A DNA stretch of 13,723 nt from Saccoglossus kowalevskii (lineage: Eukaryota > Hemichordata > Enteropneusta > Harrimaniidae), in contig NW_003120423.1 in NCBI RefSeq assembly GCF_000003605.2, positions 526,821 through 540,543 on the forward strand, given 5' to 3'. A program made the position numbers and the translations under genes. Positions 1-6,998 of the stretch are shown here, piece after piece. Under the pieces are notes generated by a model. It searched no databases and was not told the DNA's origin. It saw nothing but the letters and a program-made list of their open reading frames with translations. The first letter of the stretch is position 1, and every line of letters starts with the position of its first letter.

Positions 1-680
1 ACCATTTATCGTCATAACAATTCATGATTTCATAATAGCCTATAAAAGCCACTAAGCTACCATTTTATCGTCATAACAATTCATGATTTCATAATAGCCT
101 ATAAAAGCCCCCTAAGCTACCATTTTATCGTCATAACAATTCATAATTTCATCATAGCCTATAAAAGCCACCTAAGCTACCATTTTAACGTCATAACAAT
201 TCATGATTTCATAATAGCCTATAAAGCCCCCTAAGCTACCATTTTATCGTCATAACAATTCATAATTTCATCATAGCCTATAAAAGCCCCCTAAGCTACC
301 ATTTTATCGTCATAACAATTCATAATTTCATCATAGCCTATAAAAGCCACCTAAGCTACCATTTTAACGTCATAACAATTCATGATTTCATAATAGCCTA
401 TAAAAGCCACCTAAGCTACCATTTTATCGTCCTAACAATTCATAATTTCATCATAGCCTATAAAAGCCACCTAAGCTACCATTTTAACGTCATAACAATT
501 CATAATTTCATAATACCTATAAAAGCCCCCTAAACTATATTTTTATCGTCATAACAATTCATAATTTCATCATAGCCTATAAAAAACACCTAAGCTACCA
601 TTTTAACGTCATAACAATTCGTGATATCATCATAGCTTATAAAAGTCCCTTAAGATACCATCTTATCGTCATAGGAATCT
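1..680. repeat. Tandem satellite array, about 60 bp unit, 11 copies plus a partial twelfth
   Basis: Each unit starts near 'taccattttatcgtcataac' and carries the core 'cctataaaag'. Unit length is 59-60 bp and copies follow each other without spacers. The array is cut by the left window edge, so its true size is unknown. The last copies (from about 540) drift more, and the array fades out near 660-680. Copies differ at linked sites: 'ttatcg' with 'cataatttcatcatag' (copies 3, 5, 6, 8, 10) against 'ttaacg', usually with 'cataatag'-type middles (copies 4, 7, 9, 11). The unit has no long open frame. It is a non-coding satellite; I do not recognise the family. Confidence 0.97.
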
Positions 681-1077
681 TAGATTTATTGGATCATTTT
701 AAAAACGCAAATTTAAATGAGAATTCCATCATTAATAAATTTATTGATTTTAATTTAATTTAGTTTAGATTCACGCACGCACTCATGCACTTCCAAGTAT
801 ATATTGTTTTTTTCTTCTTGCGTTGTGTTTGGTGGCTGCTGGCATCGAAAGCAAAACCACAACACTTGTACGACATTATTGCACAATCTAATAGGTTTTA
901 GAATCTGTTCATCTGTTGGCAAAATAGTCTTGCCAAATGATCGGAATCGACCTGTCAGCTAAAGGACGGACGCACATTATTCAATATTGCACATACTTTC
1001 TTTTAAATAACCAGCGAATGTTCATAACTATTATACATCCAGGTTTAGTTTAATTTGAGTTATGTATTTATGTTATG
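680..1077 (-). other. Likely 3' untranslated region and downstream flank of the sulfotransferase gene
   Basis: This stretch lies between the satellite and the stop codon of the sulfotransferase and has no coding signal on either strand. Read on the minus strand it is AT-rich. It contains an AATAAA hexamer at 740-745, about 335 nt after the stop, with ATTAAA-like hexamers beside it near 748-759. Where the transcript really ends is inference. If the 740-745 signal is used, cleavage would fall just short of the satellite array. Confidence 0.4.
740..745 (-). terminator. Candidate polyadenylation signal AATAAA
   Basis: TTTATT on the plus strand reads AATAAA on the minus strand. It is the first canonical hexamer downstream of the sulfotransferase stop; an ATTAAA at 1049-1054 is only about 25 nt past the stop and seems too close. 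In AT-rich DNA such hexamers occur by chance, so this is tentative. Confidence 0.35.
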
Positions 1078-2352
1078 TTATATATTTGGCATAGACCCAA
1101 CAAAGGTCATATTGGTATCAGTGAATTCATGTTTGTTTCGAACTTTTCTCCAACCAAACATATCGTATAGACGATCTGGGCACAGATCTTGAATTCTCAT
1201 CACTTCCTCAAATGAGAAATAACTACGCCATTTAGACACAGAATCAGCATGTGGGGCATATCCCTCCGCAGGAGCGTTACCAGTCAGTTCTACGAACTTG
1301 AACATAGAGGGCACAATTTTATTTGGATTGATCGCCATGTCCTCATAGCGAATTACCATGGAGTTTTTTCGTATCCAAGGTGGACCTTGCGTTATAGCAT
1401 TATAGTTAGTTTCCAGCCAATTACAGTGCTCCACAACATAATCTATTAACCTGGGATGAAGTTCACCATCCGCTGTATTGTCGCCATGGTGATGATCAAG
1501 ATGTTGCAGGAATCTCTTATGCCTCGAGCTGGCCATACCACGTGGGTCACGGGCTAAAAACAACACTTTGACTTCATCATTTTCCAACATTGGCATTAGT
1601 TGAAGTAGATCGTTTAGTCGAACTACTTTTGCGATGACGTGGCGTTTTGATTTGCATATTGACGTCAACGTATCTTCCGTTATTGGCATTGGAAGACTGT
1701 TCAGACCGGCGCGTATTTTGTAAATTGATATTGGAGCGTTGAACCCCTGTGTGAAATACGGATGGTTGGTAAAATTGCAATTATAAATTCCATGTAGAAA
1801 ATCGCGAAGGGTGACTTGTATTTTTTCGAGGTTCACATGTCCGTCGTCCTGAACGCTGCCTTTAAATAAATTACTCATACTGAACAGCATGTGCCCCGGT
1901 TCGTATGCGTAGAAAAAATCTGGACGGCCGCTGAAATATCCAGCAATAGCTTTGGATCCAGTTGTCATTCTGCCTATTACCAACAGACGAACTCGTTTGG
2001 TTTCTTTCATTTTATCTTTCGCAGGATTCAGTTCACCCATCTCAGTTTTAGAATATGTGGTTTCAACGTTTTTCTTCAGCATTACATCCTCGATTTCCAT
2101 AGCACCACGACCCGGCGTATAGTGCGTCGAAATGGAACCCACCTCTGTGACCTTATCGCTACTAGGAGACCATGTTTGTACGTCATCGTCCCGACTGTTC
2201 ATGGATGATATCTCATTAACAATGTAGTCATCTTCGGGCAATATCAGACTATTTCCTCCCAGAGCAACTCTAATGCTATACACAGATATTGCTATGGCAA
2301 CTACCATTAGACAGAACGCCATTTTTCGTAGCACATAAGTCATTTTCATCAT
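1078..2352 (-). CDS. Golgi carbohydrate 6-O-sulfotransferase (CHST1/CHST3-like), single-exon coding sequence
   Basis: The predicted 424-residue type II membrane protein transfers sulfate from PAPS to a sugar hydroxyl of a glycan in the Golgi lumen. A short basic N-terminus precedes a hydrophobic signal anchor at about residues 10-31, then a stem to about 118. The fold starts at 121 with a strand and PAPS 5'-phosphosulfate loop GRMTTGS (127-133). An FFYAYEP block follows (146-152), as in CHST1-type enzymes. The 3'-phosphate motif is FLARDPRGMASSR (265-277). A YEDMAINP block lies at 336-343, and the C-terminal W375-R and C391...LYDMFGW elements are present. N-glycosylation sequons lie at N193 and N414. 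Length matches the family (about 390-480). The start is the ATG at 2352, directly after in-frame TAA-GTG; two further ATGs follow within four codons. The coding sequence has no intron, as in many CHST genes. Family assignment is firm; acceptor sugar and orthology are not resolved. The PAPS loop has Thr where CHST1-type enzymes have Arg. Confidence 0.92.
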   Translation of the reverse strand: MMKMTYVLRKMAFCLMVVAIAISVYSIRVALGGNSLILPEDDYIVNEISSMNSRDDDVQTWSPSSDKVTEVGSISTHYTPGRGAMEIEDVMLKKNVETTYSKTEMGELNPAKDKMKETKRVRLLVIGRMTTGSKAIAGYFSGRPDFFYAYEPGHMLFSMSNLFKGSVQDDGHVNLEKIQVTLRDFLHGIYNCNFTNHPYFTQGFNAPISIYKIRAGLNSLPMPITEDTLTSICKSKRHVIAKVVRLNDLLQLMPMLENDEVKVLFLARDPRGMASSRHKRFLQHLDHHHGDNTADGELHPRLIDYVVEHCNWLETNYNAITQGPPWIRKNSMVIRYEDMAINPNKIVPSMFKFVELTGNAPAEGYAPHADSVSKWRSYFSFEEVMRIQDLCPDRLYDMFGWRKVRNKHEFTDTNMTFVGSMPNI

Positions 2353-2360
2353 CACTTATT

Positions 2361-2366
2361 CTACAG
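2361..2366 (-). other. Possible splice acceptor just upstream of the sulfotransferase start codon
   Basis: On the minus strand a T-rich tract ends in 'gcgctgtag' directly before 'aataagtgATG', leaving only 8 nt of untranslated leader in this exon. Vertebrate CHST genes commonly have an intronless coding exon preceded by spliced non-coding exons, so an acceptor here is plausible. No upstream exon can be identified from sequence alone, and the alternative is a continuous 5' leader. Confidence 0.35.
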
Positions 2367-2650
2367 CGCAAATAAAATGACAAATGTATGTTTAGTAATA
2401 TACAATTTATAATAGGCACCTATTAATATTGCGGTTGTTAATAACAAGGCATGCATCTGTCGTCAGAGTAATATATTAGGTCGATGTTATAATGCCTTAT
2501 AATGATGGTATGGGCATGTTATACTTTTAAGTGAAAGAAATTAAGGCACGATGAGCCTGGTACATTGTTCGGCTCCATATTTCAGTAAATCAAAGCGAAT
2601 GATTGTTAATACATACCTAAAATAGGAACATGGACGCTTGCTGTTAATAC

Positions 2651-2670
2651 ATATCATATCATATCATATC
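2651..2670. repeat. Pentanucleotide microsatellite (atatc)4
   Basis: Four perfect tandem copies of 'atatc' occur, followed by a degenerate fifth ('aaata'). This is a short run and could be polymorphic in length. Confidence 0.9.
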
Positions 2671-2682
2671 AAATATTGTAGA

Positions 2683-2722
2683 GTCAGTGTGGACATTGTC
2701 AGTGTATACGTTGTCGGTACAC
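2683..2722. repeat. 15 bp minisatellite, about 2.7 copies
   Basis: The units are 'gtcagtgtggacatt' (2683-2697), 'gtcagtgtatacgtt' (2698-2712) and a partial 'gtcggtacac' (2713-2722). The first two differ at three or four positions. No coding frame is associated. Confidence 0.75.
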
Positions 2723-2969
2723 AGCTGGTGCTAGGATAACACAACTTGCGCATGTATAGTGGTTGCGTGTATTTATTAAACACCAGGCTCACGCGGCCGA
2801 GGATACTCTCCTCGCTTGAATTTTAGATGGTTGCTTCGGTGCCACGCCATGTATCGATGAAGTGTTCCTATAACGTCAATAGACGAAAAGAATCCGTTTA
2901 TAATGTCGATATTGTTTTTTTAAAGCCGCCCTTCAATAAATACAATGTTTTTGGAAGATTATGAAAATG

Positions 2970-3294
2970 TTAAAGTTGTCATACAGCGCGTGTTCGAATT
3001 TCGTGTATCAATTTGTTTACATGAATTGTGTCTGTTGCATTGGATCCATATGGACAACGAGATGACACACGCTGTTTTCATTCGTTTACGTCACAAAACA
3101 CTTCGTCGTTAGATGGCGTGACTTATAGGAAAGTGTATTGGAAGATTGATTTCATCACAGTGCTCCAGTTGAGAGGATGTGATTTTTTTCCACTAACAGA
3201 TGCTACAATTTGCTGGGCTTTAGTTAAGGTCACGGGCCATAGTCAACAGGTGCTTGTTTTCGACCAAGCCTGACTGACCGGAAAGACGCTTTAA
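2970..3294. mobile_element. TTAA-bounded miniature inverted-repeat element (copy X)
   Basis: The left end is TTAA-AG (2970-2975), the right end CT-TTAA (3289-3294). Inward from the left lies 'cagcgcgtgttcgaatttc' (2984-3002), an exact 19-base reverse complement of bases 4510-4528 inside the right arm of the element at 4418-4550, which ties the two to one family. The right arm read inward, 'ttaaagcgtc', matches the left end of the element at 4024. The 81-codon plus-strand frame inside (3028-3273) resembles no protein I know. TTAA is a palindrome, so target duplication cannot be told from a terminal repeat. It is non-autonomous; a piggyBac-type mobiliser is only a guess from the TTAA ends. Confidence 0.5.
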
Positions 3295-3662
3295 ATTGCT
3301 ATAATGCCATTATGATAAAAACAATCTCTATAAGTACTAGCACACTTTTCCCCCGCATCTAAAAAAAAGTTTGACAACAGTGACATTCAATGTCGGAAAA
3401 AATCGCCTGTCACAACATTATTTAGAAAAAAACAATTGACTTCCTACAGAGTAAAGAAAAGAAACGACACGCTACTGGCGTGTACCTTTGTGATAAAGAT
3501 GATTTGAATGAAAATTCACCCGCTGAGTTGCGACTCTCCATGCATGCTCCGTAATATATAATATGTAATTTTCTTACAAATTTACATATGTTACATTTCA
3601 ATCTCAATAATACGATAAAATGATATACAGTGTCCAACAATATACTTGTTCATGTCTAGAAG
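3295..3662. other. Non-coding interval between repeat elements
   Basis: No gene is seen. Homopolymer A/T runs occur, and short frames on both strands lack any recognisable protein similarity. Confidence 0.4.
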
Positions 3663-4095
3663 TTTGTAGTAAGATTTTAATGACAAAATATGTTTTGATT
3701 GTGGTCTTTTGAAACCACTGCTAAATTGTCATTTTATGCATATTATTTGACAGTTCTCTGAAAAAAAGTTCATATACTGATGACTAATACTAAGACGATT
3801 AAAGCGTCAGGTGGCCATAGCGTGTCATTGTTTACAAACAAGCGCCTGCCCATGAACCTTTGCGTTTTTATATTTTAAAACTAACAATTTGTAGTAAGAT
3901 TTTAATGACAAAATATGTTTTGATTGTGGTCTTTTGAAACCACTGCTAAATTGTCATTTTATGCATATTATTTGACAGTTCTCTGAAAAAAAGTTCATAT
4001 ACTGATGACTAATACTAAGACGATTAAAGCGTCAGGTAGCCATAGCGTGTCATTGTTTACAAACAAGTGTCTACCCACGAGCCTTTGCGTTTTTA
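3663..4095. repeat. 208 bp direct duplication, copies separated by 17 bp
   Basis: Bases 3663-3870 and 3888-4095 are copies at a period of 225 bp with no indels. The first 150 bases are identical. The last 58 carry six differences, all transitions, at 3813/4038, 3843/4068, 3845/4070, 3848/4073, 3853/4078 and 3856/4081. The 17 bp spacer is AT-rich. The 3' part of each copy is the left arm of a TTAA-bounded element; only the second copy runs on into the complete element (to 4164). The event was therefore a local segmental duplication including part of a mobile element, not two independent insertions. Confidence 0.97.
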
Positions 4096-4164
4096 GCGTG
4101 TATTGTTATCGTAGCTTGGGACTCAATTCCCGTGCGTGCGCAGGTGACGACCCTCTCGCTTTAA
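4024..4164. mobile_element. TTAA-bounded miniature inverted-repeat element (copy Y)
   Basis: This 141 bp element begins TTAA-AGCGTCAGG (from 4024) and ends with the tract 'gacgaccctctcgct' followed by TTAA (4161-4164). The two ends share TTAA-AGCG with AGG a few bases further in. The right arm resembles that of the element at 4418-4550 ('tgcgc', then 'gacgacc', then a CG-rich end). The first 60-70 bases also form an imperfect hairpin around 'ttgtttacaaacaa', with GGTAG on the left pairing with CTACC on the right. A truncated copy of the left part lies at 3799-3870 owing to the 208 bp duplication. No coding capacity is seen. Confidence 0.5.
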
Positions 4165-4417
4165 TTATAGAGACGTTTTGCGCTAAAATATGCGCACATG
4201 TCAACAAACGTACGAGTAGCAGTTCAGCAAATCGTGTATGCATCGAAAACGTTTGAAGACAATATTCTGATTTCTTGATAACATACATATGATTATTTTG
4301 TGAGCGTTTTAAATATTGCAAGAGAAAAGGTTTCTTTCGGCAATACCATGAAGATTAGGGAACTTTTTTTTAGTTCTGTGTGGGGAGGATGACTTATTGC
4401 GAGACATTTCGTCATGG

Positions 4418-4550
4418 TTAAAGGGCGGCAGTCTTCGCGCCGCGTCCTGTTCGACATGGGACTCATAGCGACGTATACAACGCGTGTAAAATACATTGTT
4501 TGTTAACATGAAATTCGAACACGCGCTGCGCGACGACCACCGCCCTTTAC
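4418..4550. mobile_element. TTAA-bounded miniature inverted-repeat element (copy Z), CpG-rich
   Basis: This 133 bp element has clear terminal inverted repeats. The left arm starts TTAA-AGGGCGGCAGTCTTCGCGC; the right arm, reverse-complemented, starts GTAA-AGGGCGGTGGTCGTCGCGC, so the right TTAA has become TTAC. Similarity continues inward for some 40 bases. CpG is dense here, unlike the surroundings, which suggests a younger or unmethylated insertion. It is too short to encode a transposase, and the overlapping short frames are by-products of the inverted repeat. Confidence 0.75.
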
Positions 4551-5565
4551 AAATGTTATCAAAAGGAACGGAAAATCTAACAAAGGAACAATGAGATGCA
4601 TGTTAAAGTATTCTGGAAAGACTAAACTTTTGAAATGTTGTGGGTAGATTTACCCCGACACTTCCTCTGTTGTGTGACAGTAGATACTATATCAAGGTCA
4701 CATATTTCAGGTACTTGGCACAATTTTCTTGAACAAGTGACCCATGATGCCCATCGAGATAAACAATTCGTGATTACGCGATATCCATTACGATGACAAG
4801 ACGTGTTATCAATACCCGAGAATTTCACACTTTTAAAAATACGCTTTTAAGCTCACCGACCACGTAACCTACATTTACTGTTCTTGTTTGACTCCATTTC
4901 CAGTCCGTATCACCGGCGGTTTCCGTTGAGAGTCCTTCCAGTTTATGTACGATGCTCTCAACGGCAGTTATTGCGTATGCATTGCATTGAGTTCAAACAC
5001 AAGGATTTGTGGCTATACTTACTGGTTATGGAAGATTATTAGGTTTATAATGATACATTTCTCGACGACAGCCTTTTTTCGGCTTTATTCAAACTGTAAA
5101 TAATGACAGATGACGAACCATAGCAACACCACGTGGTAATTTAATAAATAACAGCCTTGGGACCTGAGCTGTGGTGTTTCCTTCAAAATGCAGGATATGT
5201 GAATTTTATTTCCATTTATTGGTAACTAATCTCGCGACAGTCTGAGTTGTATATGACCAGTGTATCACACACATCCCAGGGGCCATGTCTGTTGATAAGG
5301 GACACGTCGTTTATTGGCAGGGGAAGGGCCCGAAATTTCAAGTCAGTACGAGAAAAATGATGACCCTTCCTCAAAATTAAACTAAAATTGGACGACCTTG
5401 GCCAATATCAAGCTGAAAAAATAATGAACCTTCCCCCAGTAACAGTTATTCCCAGTACTGAAATCGGGAACTACTAATTTGAGTTCTATCCGTCCGTTTT
5501 TTCGTCCGTGCATCTGTCCAGAGAGTCATCCATCTATCCACTTCTTTCTCTCTTCTCTTGTTCGT
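4551..5565. other. Non-coding interval with a 10 bp hairpin
   Basis: No coding region is recognised. A perfect 10 bp inverted repeat, 'ccgttgagag' (4923-4932) and 'ctctcaacgg' (4955-4964), encloses a 22-base loop. A near-direct repeat occurs at about 5351-5371 and 5418-5440, each an A-run followed by 'atgacccttcc'- or 'atgaaccttcc'-like sequence. A degenerate tetranucleotide tract (CCRT-like) lies at about 5490-5540. Confidence 0.4.
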
Positions 5566-5680
5566 AATAGTGGTACTACCGCCGGTGAGAATGGTGGTTG
5601 TCATAGTAGCCATGATAGTTGAAATATTGTTAGTGATGTACATCATAATAGTGGTAGTATTGCCAGTGAGAGCGGTAGTA
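5566..5680. repeat. Degenerate GTR-trinucleotide tract with an 81 bp internal duplication
   Basis: The segment starting at 5566 ('aatagtggtactaccgccgg') recurs in altered form at 5647 ('aatagtggtagtattgccag'), a period of 81 bp, within GTG/GTA-rich sequence. On the minus strand this gives a run of Thr, Ile and Met codons, which is why an open frame of 118 codons appears here. The composition indicates an old microsatellite-like expansion, not a protein. Confidence 0.6.
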
Positions 5681-6313
5681 TTTTTTTTCAGAACTGGCAT
5701 AAACAATGCAGACTCCTCTAAGACGTAGATATGAGAATGGATGGCCCTCCCCAGAATTGCTGAACTTTTCATTTGTGTTGATTTACATCCATGAACCAAC
5801 AATCACGTGTTTTAATTTGATCTGTAGTTTTTTGATTCACAATTAACACAGCACTCTTATATGCTAGTCTCAAAATGAATTAAAACAAAAATCACGATAT
5901 GCCCTCATGCAGCATATATTAAATTTCTTTTGTTTTTATCATTGCTCAGTACATCTATACAAAAGCACTAGTCGACACTCTGTCATAGGGCGCTGTTAAT
6001 TTGCTGTCAGTTCAGTCCAGTATTGACTACCTTGAAATGACAAACAACTTTATTTTTGTATTTCAGAAATAGACAATTTATATGCACAGAAAATGTGCGA
6101 TATTTCACTCGTGTATCACGTCTGTAAGTGTACGACTGTGATGGAATGAGTGGTAGTTTTAATTTATGCGAACCAGTCTTGTATCTCGTGGTTCTGACAT
6201 TCAGCTGTAATGTATTCCAGGAGTATACTTGAACAATTATGAAGCGAATATAAATCTTTATCAAAATGCTGTGACAGAAATTCAACCCCACAGAAGTTGC
6301 ATAGGCTGCCCAT
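5681..6313. other. Non-coding AT-rich interval
   Basis: No gene, RNA or element is recognised. The minus-strand frame covering 6007-6390 owes part of its length to the 33 bp duplication next door and shows no protein features. Confidence 0.35.
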
Positions 6314-6379
6314 ATAATATACAAGATATAAAGTGACGTACTGGTGATAATATACAAGATATAAAGTGACGTACTGGTG
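6314..6379. repeat. Perfect 33 bp tandem duplication
   Basis: Bases 6314-6346 and 6347-6379 are identical, beginning 'ataatatacaag' and ending 'gacgtactggtg'. Perfect identity points to a recent duplication or a length-variable site. Because 33 is divisible by three, it repeats 11 codons in the overlapping frames, but there is no evidence of a real protein. Confidence 0.97.
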
Positions 6380-6791
6380 AATACTCCCACATTTCATTTA
6401 AACATGGATAGTGACACTACAATATGTGAAGTCAGGTGTTGTTTTCAGAGAAGACTCAGGGGTAAAACACTAGATACCTCTACATACCTTTGTTGATTCC
6501 AATTTTACCATTCACATAACGTGCATTGCTGAAATACTAATTGCACAACCAGTTTCTCTGCCACCTGTATTACATCATGGAAGGGGGATGACTACCTAGG
6601 AAACCCCCCTTTTCTGAACAATATTTTCATGTAAAAATCTTATTGCTATGGTGGTGAACCTTCCTTTACATCATGGAATTGTGTAGTTTTGTAACAACCT
6701 AAACAAAGCCAAATAATACAGGAATATCTACCACTAGATGGCGCTGTACTCAATACGTGCATGACTACTCTTTCCATCTACTCACTTCTAT
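6380..6791. other. Non-coding interval holding a CTCF-like motif
   Basis: No coding signal is seen. A 7 bp inverted repeat AAGGGGG (6581-6587) / CCCCCTT (6605-6611) is present, and the phrase 'tacatcatggaa' occurs twice, at about 6571 and 6668. The CTCF-like site is listed separately. Confidence 0.35.
6731..6747 (+). promoter_or_regulatory. CTCF-like insulator motif
   Basis: CCACTAGATGGCGCTGT fits the bilaterian CTCF core consensus CCASYAGRKGGCRS at every position. CTCF is conserved across most bilaterians and this core is recognised by its central zinc fingers. The site lies between the two genes, where a domain boundary would make sense. Occupancy is not shown by sequence, and the same core is also spread by mobile elements in some invertebrates. 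Confidence 0.5.
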
Positions 6792-6998
6792 CACAGTTAG
6801 GTAAATATGATAAATACTTCATTTTAGCTGGAATTAATTTTCACTGCAAAGGCATTTTGGCTGTTTTATATGACATTTAAATTTCTCTGAATTTTGATGT
6901 GTTGAATGCAAGATGCAGACAAAAAAAAGTGTTTTCACTGGATTTTAATTTCACTGAGCGAAAAAAATTTCCAAGTGAAAATAAAGTACAGTACTTTA
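6792..6998. mobile_element. Decayed AT-rich miniature inverted-repeat element, family 2 (copy C)
   Basis: The element is about 207 bp. It starts near 'cacagttaggtaaat' and ends 'gaaaataaagtacagta'. Inside are 'gaattaattttcactg', 'gacatttaaatttctctg' and 'ttcactggattttaatttcac', all of which recur, in one or the other orientation, in the elements at 11909-12115 and 12231-12384. The pattern matches CpG-decayed forms of 'TTTCGCGGGTTTTAATTTCGCG'-type elements common in marine invertebrate genomes. That comparison is from general memory, not a database search. Edges are approximate. Confidence 0.5.

Larger units (their letters stand above)
2367..2969. other. Non-coding flank upstream of the sulfotransferase; promoter not identifiable
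   Basis: No convincing coding frame is seen on either strand. The stretch holds a pentanucleotide run and a 15 bp minisatellite, both listed separately. It would contain the promoter or 5' intron of the minus-strand sulfotransferase gene, but I see no decisive TATA box or initiator. Confidence 0.4.

Noticed and set aside
1-680. CRISPR-like array
   Set aside because: Units are contiguous with no unique spacers, and the window is plainly eukaryotic; it is a satellite.
3028-3273. 81-codon plus-strand frame
   Set aside because: It lies wholly inside the TTAA-bounded element at 2970-3294, resembles no transposase or other family, and has no splice or Kozak support.
4005-4321. Overlapping frames on both strands
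   Set aside because: They run through a duplicated element arm with hairpins. Inverted repeats keep both strands open, and there is no protein similarity.
5446-5802. 118-codon minus-strand frame rich in Thr, Ile and Met
   Set aside because: It is the translation of a degenerate GTR trinucleotide tract; low complexity and no domain.
6007-6397. Minus-strand frames of 127 and 77 codons with repeated peptide segments
   Set aside because: The repeat comes from the 33 bp DNA duplication, and the remainder is AT-driven. No start context or family match.
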